From assembly GCA_043778315.1 (NCBI GenBank), contig JAYWGJ010000308.1:1-19799 (forward strand): a stretch of 19,799 nt of DNA. The letters are read 5' to 3'. Position numbers and translations under genes: made by a program. Positions 1 through 7,770 of the stretch are shown piece after piece (within the stretch, counting starts at the first letter, position 1; each line of letters begins with the position of its first letter). A model generated the notes under the pieces. The model was given only the letters and a program-made list of their open reading frames with translations. It ran no database searches and was not told the origin of the DNA. This stretch comes from JBEEMU01 sp043778315. Its GTDB lineage: Bacteria; Bacteroidota; Bacteroidia; Chitinophagales; Saprospiraceae.

Positions 1-568
1 GCCGAGTATTTGGTGTAAGAAATCCATGAGATATTGTTTTTTGATTTTGCGAAAGGATTAAAAAATAAAACAAAAAAACGAGCGCAAAAGTTCCTTCTCC
101 CCTAATTTTTTGTTACAATTGATGGGTCAAATAATAAAAAACGACTGCTTTTTGGGTGTCGGGTTGACGTACAGGCCAATGGGGGAATCGTTGCGCAAAG
201 GACAGCAAAAACAGTTGTTTTCTCAATAATCATAATATAGATTGAAATACGTTTCTATACAAATGTAATATAATTTTGAAAGACTAACAAAATCGTTAAA
301 ATATTATTAAAAAATATTATTTATTTATTATCGAAATAGTTTTATAAAATGCTAATAATCATATAGTTATGATTTATAAAAATGAAAATAAAAAACAATT
401 AGTAATAATGAAAATACTCGAGGCATCGAAACGCGAGTTTGAAACGTTATAATATTAGTAAAACAGCTATGACAACACAATTATTTATTCCAAATTCGTA
501 ACTTTACAGGTAAATAGAGTTCCTAATACCACAATTTGTATTTATAATACCACAAAAAAACCAATTTT
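1..568. other. AT-rich intergenic region, no gene recognised
   Basis: No convincing gene is visible. The stretch from about 230 to 568 is extremely A+T-rich and has stops in all frames. A short, relatively G+C-rich island lies at about 135-215. On the minus strand it is open for only some 26 codons, and I cannot link it to a known protein. Frame 1 of the + strand reads five codons and a stop at 16-18, so the first bases could be the tail of a gene lying to the left, but this cannot be established here. Confidence 0.5.
499..506 (+). promoter_or_regulatory. possible -7 element for the ECF sigma gene
   Basis: TAACTTTA matches the Bacteroidota -7 consensus TAnnTTTG at all but the last base. It lies about 60 nt upstream of the sigma factor start. 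No clear TTG sits about 20 nt further upstream, so the call is weak. If the sigma factor controls its own gene, the real promoter could have a different, ECF-type sequence. Confidence 0.3.
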
Positions 569-1153
569 ATGTTAAACCTTGTGTTAAATAGTACGCAAAA
601 AGCGAGTACTCTGACGGAAGAAGAGGTCCTAATCGCCGCTTGTAGTCGACAAGAGTCTTGGGCGCAGCGTCGACTATATGAAGCAAATTACTCGCGGCTG
701 ATGGGCGTTGCGATGCGCTACTCGAGCAATCAAAACGATGCCTTAGATATACTCCACGACGGGTATCTCAAAATTTACATGAACATACATAAGTACCAAA
801 ATCATAGCAATTTGAACGATTCGCTGTTCAGTTGGATGCGGCGGATTATTGTCAATTCGGCAATTGATTTTTATAGAAAAGAAATCAGACAACGCGCCGA
901 AGACATAGAGGTAGCACAGGATATAAATTCTGATGATGCGGACGGCTATGATAAGTGCAAAGCGGAAGATGTACTTACTGCTATTCAAGAGCTTTCTCCG
1001 TCGTACCGAACCATTTTTAACTTACACATAGTAGAAGGATTTTCGCATAAAGAAATAGCCGATATGGTGGGCATCGCCGAAAGTACGGTACGCGCAAATA
1101 TGGTGAAAGCGCGAGCCAGAATGAAGATTATTTTAACAAAAACAGCCGTTTAA
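569..1153 (+). CDS. ECF-type RNA polymerase sigma factor
   Basis: This 194-residue protein has the two-domain layout of sigma-70 family ECF factors. Region 2 spans about residues 35-105 and includes the DALDILHDGYLKIY stretch, a core-binding and -10-recognition segment, and the SWMRRIIVNSAIDFYRK helix. An acidic linker follows at about 108-130. Region 4 spans about 133-190, with the helix-turn-helix HKEIADMVGIAESTVRANMVKAR that reads the -35 element. The family directs RNA polymerase to a small regulon when released from an anti-sigma factor. The gene is 68 nt upstream of a protein with a cytoplasmic N-terminus, one membrane helix and a C-terminal beta-barrel, which is probably its regulator. 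The family call is secure; the stimulus and regulon are unknown. Confidence 0.93.
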   Translation: MLNLVLNSTQKASTLTEEEVLIAACSRQESWAQRRLYEANYSRLMGVAMRYSSNQNDALDILHDGYLKIYMNIHKYQNHSNLNDSLFSWMRRIIVNSAIDFYRKEIRQRAEDIEVAQDINSDDADGYDKCKAEDVLTAIQELSPSYRTIFNLHIVEGFSHKEIADMVGIAESTVRANMVKARARMKIILTKTAV

Positions 1154-1221
1154 AAAACGCTAACTCACTCCCCAAACCGCAAAGCGGCAAAAACTCGTAA
1201 ATATTATAATATTACAATAAT

Positions 1222-2787
1222 ATGAAAGAAAATTTAATAGATAAATTGGCTAAGGAAGCCCTTACGGACTACAAAATCCCGTTTAAGCCAGCACATTGGA
1301 AACTGATGGAGGCGAAGCTCAAACAGCATAAAGCGCAGCATCAACAATCGGTTTACTTCATCAAAGGCGTAGAGTTTTTGCTGATGTCGGCAACGGTATG
1401 GACGCTGTTTTATTATGCGAATGGTGCGTTTTCGAGCCAACTTTCGCCCGCAACCGAACCCGCTTTACTGCCAAATATTCCTATCAAAAATCTTAATACT
1501 ACTATTGATAAAACTACAAATGTAGCGAATAAAAACGGTATTATTAACGGTAGTAAGGATAAAATAGCACCAAAAAAGCATGGTTATGCTGCGCCAATAG
1601 CAGCTATTAGCGCAGAAGAGGCGGCTGTGGAATACAAAAGTACTACTACTAAAAATACAACTATTGCGCCTACAAATAATATAAAAAGTAGCGTAAAAAA
1701 TAGCGTATCTCTGACAACTATCAGTAGTAATGCTGCTATTAAAAATGATGGTAAAAATAAGGTCGAAACGGAGGCGAAAACGATGCTTCCGTTGCCGAGT
1801 ATAGCTCCCAAGCCAAAGGCAGCAGGCACGCCGAGCAACGCCGCCGAGCAACTTATTATCGCGCCCGCCGCGCCCGTGATACACGAAGCTCCGCCGCTGC
1901 CGCCTGCTTCGCCACCGTCGGCTGCAAATACCGACGGCGCGCAAAATAACGATGTTAATGCTAATTTAAACAGTAATTCTACTGATAATTCCAATAATAA
2001 TCTTCAAAACCAATATAATATAGAAAAAATACCTACACTCATTCCTTCGCTCTTAGAGCAATTCATTGACACCAAATTACCCATAAATACCGCAATGCCA
2101 GTAGCCGTACTCGGTAGCGAGCAACCGTATGACGCGGGAAAAGCAAGGTTCAGACGTTGGGGACTACAGCTAAATTTGTCACCTGACTATATTTTGGTGA
2201 AGCAAGTAGGGCGCGACTTTGAGGCGCGACAGTTGGCGGTCGGTCGGTCGTTGGGTTTAGGTGTGGTGTACAGAGCCAATCATACGTTGAGTTTTCGAAG
2301 CGGTGTGCGCTTGTCGCAAAAAGATTATACTACCTCGAGCGATTTTGTACAACGTCCGATAGCGATAGCAAGTACCCGCGAGGCAGTGTTGCGCTCGCAG
2401 CTATTATTCAGCGAAATTCCGTTGGAAATAGTAGGAAATATATTTCAAAATAACGATTTTCAAATATATGCAACGGCTGGTACGTCTTGGTATTATGTAC
2501 TGAACGGCGCGTATCAATGGCGCGACGGCAGCAAAACTACCTATACGGCTACGAATACGGTTGCGGCAATGCAAGATCTTTCGCTCGCCAAAGCGGAGCA
2601 AAGCGGCAATTTTGCTTTGAATAATTATTGGTCTGCCAATATAGGCGCAGGGTTCGCGTATCGGTTTGGTAAACGCGGTTCTATCTTCGTAGAACCAACG
2701 TATCGCTACGGGTTTAAGGGTTTAGGCCTGCGCAACGACAAAATAAATACTTGTTCTTTGGTCTTTGGTGGCACTTATTATTTGTAA
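1222..2787 (+). CDS. predicted dual-membrane-spanning anti-sigma / outer-membrane beta-barrel protein
   Basis: The 521-residue protein has three parts. Residues 1-45 are a charged, probably cytoplasmic segment with a helical look. One hydrophobic helix follows at about 47-66. Residues 70-300 are low-complexity, rich in Ala, Asn, Thr, Ser and Pro, including a Pro-rich patch near 222-233 and an Asn-rich patch near 241-265. Residues 305-521 show alternating beta strands ending in FGGTYYL, the aromatic finish typical of outer-membrane barrels (PorT/OMP_b-brl-like). There is no classical cleavable signal peptide: the membrane helix comes after about 45 charged residues. This architecture matches the dual membrane-spanning anti-sigma factors (Dma) that I recall being described in Bacteroides thetaiotaomicron, where the partner is an ECF sigma factor encoded next door. 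The anti-sigma role is inferred from architecture and position. Confidence 0.72.
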   Translation: MKENLIDKLAKEALTDYKIPFKPAHWKLMEAKLKQHKAQHQQSVYFIKGVEFLLMSATVWTLFYYANGAFSSQLSPATEPALLPNIPIKNLNTTIDKTTNVANKNGIINGSKDKIAPKKHGYAAPIAAISAEEAAVEYKSTTTKNTTIAPTNNIKSSVKNSVSLTTISSNAAIKNDGKNKVETEAKTMLPLPSIAPKPKAAGTPSNAAEQLIIAPAAPVIHEAPPLPPASPPSAANTDGAQNNDVNANLNSNSTDNSNNNLQNQYNIEKIPTLIPSLLEQFIDTKLPINTAMPVAVLGSEQPYDAGKARFRRWGLQLNLSPDYILVKQVGRDFEARQLAVGRSLGLGVVYRANHTLSFRSGVRLSQKDYTTSSDFVQRPIAIASTREAVLRSQLLFSEIPLEIVGNIFQNNDFQIYATAGTSWYYVLNGAYQWRDGSKTTYTATNTVAAMQDLSLAKAEQSGNFALNNYWSANIGAGFAYRFGKRGSIFVEPTYRYGFKGLGLRNDKINTCSLVFGGTYYL

Positions 2788-2808
2788 TTTGAATATAATG
2801 TGAATATA

Positions 2809-2848
2809 AAAACGGTGCGTATTGGTTTTATCCAGTACGCGCCGTTTT
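2809..2848. terminator. bidirectional intrinsic terminator between convergent genes
   Basis: Arms 2809-2825 and 2832-2848 pair over 17 bp, with two G-T wobbles, around a 6-nt loop. The arm starts with a run of A and ends with TTTT followed by GTTTT, so the structure can end transcripts from both sides. It lies in the 81-nt gap between the + strand beta-barrel gene and the - strand arsS. Confidence 0.85.
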
Positions 2849-2868
2849 GTTTTGTGTATTTATAATAG

Positions 2869-3957
2869 TCATGCGATTTCGCCGCCGCAACTACTTCCCG
2901 CGCCTGCCGTACAGCCGTAGCAATGCTGATTGAGTACGATATTGCGCTGTTGCAGCACATCAATATCAAAATTATCTATATGTTGGCTCGCAGGCGCGGC
3001 TACGCGAAGGTCGAGCATTTGATTGAAATCGCAGTCGTATAAGCCGCCGTCCCACGACACCGAAATCGTGTTTCGACACATCAAGCCCGACAGCGTAGCA
3101 GGGTTAAAAGCGGCTACTAATCGCTCCATATAACTTTGATAATTGCCCGACTCGAGCAAATAATCTAAGTAGCGGCTGATGGGCATATTGGTAATACAAA
3201 ACAAATTGTGAAACGCGATGCCGTATCGCGCCAAAAGCTCTTTTTTGAATTGTGGTTCTAAATTGCTTTGCGGCGCAGGCAAAAACGCACCTGTCGGGTT
3301 GTACACCAAATCTAATTTGAGCGCGCTATCGGGCTGTCCGTAACCGACTGCATTGAGCATCTGCAAAGCGCGAACGCTATCCTCAAAAACGCCTTCTCCG
3401 CGTTGCGCGTCGGTGCGCAATGCCGTATAGAAAGGCAACGACGAGATTATATGTACGTTGTTAGCAGCAAAAAACTGCGATAAATCGTGGTATTTTGGGT
3501 TACTAACGATAATGGTGAGGTTGCAGCGATTAATCACTTGCGCACCTACGACTACGCAAGCCGCTACGAACCACCGAAAATCGGGGTGCATTTCGGGCGC
3601 GCCGCCCGTAATATCTACGGTTGGTATATGGTATTTTTTTACGATTTCGATGCAACGCTCGAGGTGTGCGCGGCTCATCATTTCGGTGCGGTCGGGTCCG
3701 GCATCTACATGACAATGCGCGCAAGACTGATTGCACAGCTTACCGATATTGACTTGTAGAATATCTAATTTATTTGGCTGTAAGCCTTGTACCTTATTTT
3801 CAGCGTCTTTATTTATTGCTTCGCCCAATTTCGTTTTAAAATCAGGAAAAACGTCCATTTGCAAGGCGTTGCCATTCAACACTTGCAACTGAAAATAAGA
3901 CGCGGCGAGTTGTTCTCCGCGTGCGCGCAACGATTTTGTTTTTTGCTTTATTGCCAA
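2869..3957 (-). CDS. arsS: arsenosugar biosynthesis radical SAM protein ArsS
   Basis: This radical SAM enzyme of the ArsS/DUF3641 type is linked to arsenosugar synthesis. The 4Fe-4S motif is C75-x3-C79-x2-C82 in the context CNQSCAHCHVDAGPDR. The TGGAPEM motif at 117-123 contacts S-adenosylmethionine. Further conserved cysteines at 294, 309, 346, 349 and 357, the last three in a CYGCTAGAGSSC block, fit the family's C-terminal auxiliary metal-binding domain. The frame opens only with TTG: there is no in-frame ATG or GTG before the upstream stop at 4012-4014, and the first internal ATG (residue 34) would cut into a segment that looks conserved (LRARGEQLA). The stop of the AhpD-like partner gene lies 38 nt upstream, suggesting an operon. 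No arsM methyltransferase gene is present in the window. Confidence 0.87.
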   Translation of the reverse strand: MAIKQKTKSLRARGEQLAASYFQLQVLNGNALQMDVFPDFKTKLGEAINKDAENKVQGLQPNKLDILQVNIGKLCNQSCAHCHVDAGPDRTEMMSRAHLERCIEIVKKYHIPTVDITGGAPEMHPDFRWFVAACVVVGAQVINRCNLTIIVSNPKYHDLSQFFAANNVHIISSLPFYTALRTDAQRGEGVFEDSVRALQMLNAVGYGQPDSALKLDLVYNPTGAFLPAPQSNLEPQFKKELLARYGIAFHNLFCITNMPISRYLDYLLESGNYQSYMERLVAAFNPATLSGLMCRNTISVSWDGGLYDCDFNQMLDLRVAAPASQHIDNFDIDVLQQRNIVLNQHCYGCTAGAGSSCGGEIA

Positions 3958-3995
3958 CTTGAAAACGTATAAAAATATGTAGCTAAAATGACAAA

Positions 3996-4331
3996 CTACA
4001 TTGTTTTTTGTTCAATATGATTCATCATTTGCGTACTAAACACTAATGTAATACCCGCTTTCATGGTTGCCGCGACGTGTACCGCCTCCATCATTTGCGT
4101 TTCGTCGCAGCCGTTTTCGAGGCAAGTTGTAGTATAGGCATCTATGCAATATGGGCATTGCTGCGCGTGTGAAACGGCTAATGCGATTAATGCTTTTTCG
4201 CGGACGGTGAGTGCGCCTGCCTTCATTACTTCGTTGTAATACTCAAAAAATCTTTTGCCCATCGAGGCTTGATAGTCGCTTATCGCGCCAAATTTTTTGA
4301 GGTCTTCGGGGTTGAAATAGGGATTTGACAT
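3996..4331 (-). CDS. AhpD-like carboxymuconolactone decarboxylase-family protein associated with arsenosugar biosynthesis
   Basis: This small, 111-residue, mostly helical protein belongs to the AhpD/carboxymuconolactone decarboxylase superfamily. It has the signature helix EKALIALAVSHAQQC followed by the redox motif C59-P-Y-C62. The position four residues after the second cysteine, often His in AhpD proteins, is Tyr66 here. His55 just before the motif is retained. I recall this CPYCIDAY variant from the subgroup annotated as an arsenosugar biosynthesis-associated peroxidase-like protein, and the adjacent downstream arsS supports that. The reaction is not established; thiol-based redox chemistry is the family expectation. 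It lies between namZ (56 nt away) and arsS (38 nt) on the same strand. Confidence 0.8.
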   Translation of the reverse strand: MSNPYFNPEDLKKFGAISDYQASMGKRFFEYYNEVMKAGALTVREKALIALAVSHAQQCPYCIDAYTTTCLENGCDETQMMEAVHVAATMKAGITLVFSTQMMNHIEQKTM

Positions 4332-4387
4332 TGATTTTTATTAATTCTATAATTAAAGAAATTGTGACATAGCATTATTATTTAAAA

Positions 4388-5899
4388 TCATTCAAAATCA
4401 TCATATAATAAATATTTTTTTCTTTTTACTTTATAATCCGCTACTTCGGTTTGCCACGTCGCGCTGATTTCGTCGGCAGTTTTGCCTTGTTCTATCATCG
4501 TTTTAACGGTATTATTGCCTACCAAATTATAAAAGAATCCATCGTGACGAAAAAAATGTGCCTTGTCGGGAAAGCGTTTATAAAAATCGATAAGCGGATT
4601 TAGGTCTAAATGTGCATACTTTTTGCGTATGTCGGTATCGCTGAGTGAGTTGAGCGTTTCGCCAATGCAAGTGCGTCCCATCAAGAGCGGCTGCTTGTTC
4701 GCATCGTTCGGCATCGGCATAAAAGCATAGCTACCCGTAGGGTTATCAGGGTGTCCGAAGCACTGAAACGGCGTAGAAGTGCCGCGCCCGACGCTCACGC
4801 ACGTCCCTTCAAACAAGCAAAGCGATGGGTACAGATAGATAGATTTCAAGTTCGGAAGGTTCGGCGACGGCTTTACCTGCGGCGCATATACGGAGTTATG
4901 TGTATAGTTTTGGCACGGCACAACCACCAATTTACAGTTGATACCCGCCCAATTTTCACCGTTTATCATCTTGGCTATTTCGCCGAGCGTACAGCCGTGA
5001 ACTATCGGAACGGGAATTTTGCCCACAAACGATTTGTATTGCTCGCGGATAATGGGTCCATCTACAAAATGCCCGTTTGGGTTTGGGCGGTCGAGGACAA
5101 TAAGCGGCTTGCCTTGTTCGGCGCAAGCCTGCATCACTAAATACAGGGTAGAAAGATAGGTATAAAATCGCGCGCCTACGTCCTGTACATCAAAAAGTAC
5201 AATATCAACCTTGGCAAGCTGCTCTGCGGTCGGTTTATTGCTTTTTCCATACAAGGAATAAATGGGAATATGGTCGGTAGTCGTGTTGTTTTGAACGTCC
5301 GCGCCCGCGTCCATATCGCCGCGAAAGCCGTGTTCAGGTGCAAAAATAGCGGTCACATTAATGCCACGCGCCATAAGCGTATCGACCAAATGTCGCCGCC
5401 CGATGCGCGAGGTTTGATTGACGACCAAACCGACACGCAGGTTTTTGAGTTCGTCGGCATACAATTCGGTGCGCTCCGCGCCCGTGCTGATGACAAAAGT
5501 TTTGTAATCTTTGTGGTAACGCGGGTCAGGCAAAATGGGTACGAGCCGCGCAAAAAAGGAGGTGTCGGGTGGTGCTATTATTACCACCGAAGTTGTTTTC
5601 GGCGTGGTTTTGAGCATCGGTTTTAGGAGGGTGTCGGTGGCGACGGTAAGCCGCAAGCCTTGTTTGAGTTGCGTAAGCAAACCCCAATTATAGACCGTGG
5701 TATGTGCAGACGCGCTGCCCGTTTGCTGCCAAAGGCTCAAACCAAAAAACAGGCTGAATGAAGCCCAAATAAAAGAGAAACTGCGCACGAAAGATAGTAC
5801 AGATAGGTAAAATGGAGAAAATAATCCGATAAGCACCGTTCGTTTTTGATAAATGAAAATATTGAATTGACATTTATTGTATAGCGAAATGTGTACCAA
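4388..5899 (-). CDS. namZ: DUF1343 family protein, probable exo-beta-N-acetylmuramidase (NamZ type)
   Basis: From about residue 139 the protein carries the DUF1343 landmarks in order: GAERTELY, VGLVVNQTS (156-164), FAPEHGFRG (186-194), LFDVQDVGARFYTYLS (235-250), VLDRPNPNG (268-276), and a GRGTSTPF motif further on. Bacillus subtilis NamZ (YbbC) of this family removes terminal N-acetylmuramic acid from peptidoglycan fragments, so a role in cell-wall recycling outside the cytoplasm is likely. The N-terminus is uncertain. The open frame starts with TTG at 5899, there is no ATG before residue 94, and a GTG at 5834-5836 (codon 22) would place a hydrophobic, signal-peptide-like stretch (about 23-57, then SASA) at the very start. 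The 120 residues before the domain are longer than I expect for the family. Confidence 0.8.
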   Translation of the reverse strand: MVHISLYNKCQFNIFIYQKRTVLIGLFSPFYLSVLSFVRSFSFIWASFSLFFGLSLWQQTGSASAHTTVYNWGLLTQLKQGLRLTVATDTLLKPMLKTTPKTTSVVIIAPPDTSFFARLVPILPDPRYHKDYKTFVISTGAERTELYADELKNLRVGLVVNQTSRIGRRHLVDTLMARGINVTAIFAPEHGFRGDMDAGADVQNNTTTDHIPIYSLYGKSNKPTAEQLAKVDIVLFDVQDVGARFYTYLSTLYLVMQACAEQGKPLIVLDRPNPNGHFVDGPIIREQYKSFVGKIPVPIVHGCTLGEIAKMINGENWAGINCKLVVVPCQNYTHNSVYAPQVKPSPNLPNLKSIYLYPSLCLFEGTCVSVGRGTSTPFQCFGHPDNPTGSYAFMPMPNDANKQPLLMGRTCIGETLNSLSDTDIRKKYAHLDLNPLIDFYKRFPDKAHFFRHDGFFYNLVGNNTVKTMIEQGKTADEISATWQTEVADYKVKRKKYLLYDDFE

Positions 5900-5954
5900 T
5901 TAGACATATCTAAAATAAAAACATCACATTTATAAATTAAAAATATATCTAGCG

Positions 5955-5962
5955 CAAATGTA
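5955..5962 (-). promoter_or_regulatory. possible -7 element for the namZ gene
   Basis: On the minus strand this reads TACATTTG, a full match to TAnnTTTG. It lies about 55 nt upstream of the TTG start of the muramidase gene. A convincing TTG about 20 nt further upstream was not found, so the call rests on one element. Confidence 0.35.
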
Positions 5963-6134
5963 TATATTATATTTTGGAATGAAGAGAAAATAAGGTACTA
6001 AATATTATTACGCAGGATTTTGTGCCAAAATAAGGCAAATTTGAGGAGCAATGCCTAGCATTGTAACGAAAATTTAACGCAGTTTTGGTGCGAAAGACAA
6101 GTAAGAATACAGTAACTTATTTTGGACGCATTCC

Positions 6135-6767
6135 TTAGATATTAACAAATGAAACACCTTTTTTGTGCGGTTGATTGATTAATTCTACAATACGGTCGTA
6201 AATAAGCGGTTCGTTCACGAAATCAGCATCGCCGACATCGATAACTAAAATCGGAAAAGCGGTTTCGTTTTTGAAATAATCAAGATACGCAGTTTGTATT
6301 ATTTCTAAATAGGCGGCAGGCAGCGACTGCTCGTACTCGCGTCCGCGACTGCGGATTTGCGCAAGCAACTGCGGCACGGGACGGTGCAGATAAACCATCA
6401 AATCGGGGCGCGGAAACGACTGATTGAGTATTTTGAAAAAACGCTGAAACAGCCTAAACTCTTCGCCTTGCAGGTTTTTTTGTGCAAATAACAGCGTCTT
6501 AATAAAAAAATAATCCGCTATCGTTTGTTGCTGAAAAAGCTCTTGCTCGACAGGCATATTTTGCAACTGCTTGTATCGCTCCGCCATAAAAAACAGCTCG
6601 ACGGTAAAGGCGTGACGGTCGGGATTTTCGTAAAAACCTGCCAAAAAAGGATTGTCCGCAAACTGCTCTAAGACCAATCGCGCCTTCGTGTCGGCAGCTA
6701 ATAATTGGCAGAGCGTCGTTTTGCCCGCGCCGATATTGCCTTCTATGACTAAATAATTGTGTAACAT
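6135..6767 (-). CDS. deoxynucleoside kinase (dNK / dGK-dAK family)
   Basis: This 210-residue P-loop kinase phosphorylates deoxynucleosides for nucleotide salvage in the cytoplasm. The Walker A motif GNIGAGKT is at residues 10-17. An acidic residue after strand 2 (LEQF, E34) is placed like the catalytic Glu of the family. The substrate helix AERYKQL is at 63-69, DYFFIK at 85-90, and the Arg-rich lid RSRGREYE at 139-146. The length is normal for the stand-alone enzyme. Which base it prefers cannot be read from the sequence. It starts with ATG and is divergent from the unknown membrane protein at 6995. The 235 nt beyond its stop hold no gene. Confidence 0.88.
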   Translation of the reverse strand: MLHNYLVIEGNIGAGKTTLCQLLAADTKARLVLEQFADNPFLAGFYENPDRHAFTVELFFMAERYKQLQNMPVEQELFQQQTIADYFFIKTLLFAQKNLQGEEFRLFQRFFKILNQSFPRPDLMVYLHRPVPQLLAQIRSRGREYEQSLPAAYLEIIQTAYLDYFKNETAFPILVIDVGDADFVNEPLIYDRIVELINQPHKKGVSFVNI

Positions 6768-6932
6768 GGGTGCATGTTTTAAATTAGCTTATATTATCGG
6801 GAACGATGAAAAATAGTTAAACCGTAGCATTTGCGTAGGGTTAATCTATTTTTTGAGTGTAGATAAAGAATATAGGCTAATTTATTTCAGATGTATTATA
6901 ATAAAGGCAAATTGCCATTTTTTTCGTTTGGA

Positions 6933-6940
6933 CAAAGGTA
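6933..6940 (-). promoter_or_regulatory. possible -7 element facing the deoxynucleoside kinase
   Basis: The minus strand reads TACCTTTG, a full match to TAnnTTTG, about 165 nt before the kinase start. No clear -33 TTG was seen. It would be back-to-back with the + strand element at 6975-6982. Confidence 0.25.
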
Positions 6941-6946
6941 AGTATA

Positions 6947-6982
6947 TGTTTTAAAATAATCGCTAAAAAGTATTTAACTTTG
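6947..6982 (+). promoter_or_regulatory. promoter of the unknown membrane protein gene
   Basis: TAACTTTG at 6975-6982 matches the Bacteroidota -7 consensus. TGTTTT at 6947-6952 is a weak -33 candidate, 22 nt upstream. Transcription would start near 6989, which puts the ATG codons at 6995 and 7007 just downstream. It also argues against the TTG at 6980, which lies inside the element. Confidence 0.5.
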
Positions 6983-6994
6983 CTCGCTAATTCA

Positions 6995-7720
6995 ATGCAT
7001 TTATTTATGGATATTAGAGATATTATAAAAATAATCACTACACGCAACGTTGTCATTGCGCTGCTGCTGTATGTTTTTTTGAAAATATCATACAAAACGG
7101 TCTTCAAACCGCCGCAACGCATTGTGACCGATACGATATTGGCGTTCAGAGAAGGCGAGTCGTTTTCGGACTCGAGCGATGCGACGCTCGACCACGCAGA
7201 TTTTAGGTACAGCGAATTATACGATAACGACACGACTATATTGTACAAAAAAAGCCGATTAGATTATTTTTCGCGGAACGATAAGATGGACTTGATGGAA
7301 CTGACCGTTCGTGGCAAAAACCTACTGAACGCAAGGGCAGAATTTACGGTTCGCCGTGCCAATAATGACTTGATATATAGTGTGTCCGCGCCTGCGCGAA
7401 CCGCGCTCTGTCCCAAGTATTTTACCGATGTGGTTGATGTAGAAAAAGCGATGTTGCAAGAGATTGACCATTTTTTTGATAACGGAAATATGCTGCACCC
7501 TGCCATTAACGAAACGGAGGCTTTCGACCCGCGATTGCACCCAAATAAGGCTGTTTACAACGAATTACACTATCATTTGGACTGGAATGGCTTTATTTAC
7601 AATAGTTTTAATAAACATGAACAGCGCGTAAAAATCGTTTTTTCGCGTGAATTGAACCGTGTTTGCATCTATTATCGGTGTTGTAGTTTGGACGGCGACG
7701 TGAAACGGATTGATAATTAA
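6995..7720 (+). CDS. hypothetical protein with one N-terminal membrane helix
   Basis: I do not recognise this protein. From the ATG at 6995 it has 241 residues. A second ATG at 7007 is equally possible, and an upstream in-frame TTG at 6980 falls within the promoter element. A hydrophobic stretch NVVIALLLYVFLKISY near the N-terminus looks like a single membrane anchor, or less likely a signal peptide. The rest is polar with mixed alpha/beta character, several aromatic residues (ELHYHLDWNGFIYNSF) and a Cys-rich end (VCIYYRCC). There is no obvious catalytic motif. It precedes tex by 50 nt on the same strand, so the two may be co-transcribed. The coding call rests on length, promoter placement and codon use like the neighbouring genes. 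Confidence 0.7.
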   Translation: MHLFMDIRDIIKIITTRNVVIALLLYVFLKISYKTVFKPPQRIVTDTILAFREGESFSDSSDATLDHADFRYSELYDNDTTILYKKSRLDYFSRNDKMDLMELTVRGKNLLNARAEFTVRRANNDLIYSVSAPARTALCPKYFTDVVDVEKAMLQEIDHFFDNGNMLHPAINETEAFDPRLHPNKAVYNELHYHLDWNGFIYNSFNKHEQRVKIVFSRELNRVCIYYRCCSLDGDVKRIDN

Positions 7721-7770
7721 AACCACAAATTAAATAGATTTTTATTTTTTATAATTAGTACAAAAACAAT

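Noticed and set aside
118..231. Small minus-strand reading frame (about 37 codons from a TTG) over the G+C-richer island
   Set aside because: Too short, no ATG, no recognisable homology and no promoter; not supported as a gene.
1465..1994. Overlapping minus-strand frames of 136-159 residues inside the beta-barrel gene
   Set aside because: They are by-products of the low-complexity Ala/Asn/Thr-rich coding of the + strand gene, with no recognisable domain.
3185..3196. CATATTGGTA word in arsS resembling the tail of the REP-like element
   Set aside because: Only 10-11 bases match, the hairpin part is absent and the sequence encodes a conserved stretch of ArsS; chance match.
5688..5873. Minus-strand 61-residue frame starting with ATG in the 5' part of namZ
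   Set aside because: It runs into the namZ coding region in another frame and stops; it more likely reflects the uncertain namZ start than a separate gene.
6049..6063. Hairpin CAATGC-CTA-GCATTG as terminator of the deoxynucleoside kinase gene
   Set aside because: The stem is only 6 bp and no T-run follows on the minus strand.
6980..6994. TTG at 6980 as start of the unknown membrane protein
   Set aside because: It overlaps the TAACTTTG promoter element and lies upstream of the predicted transcription start; the ATG at 6995 or 7007 fits better.
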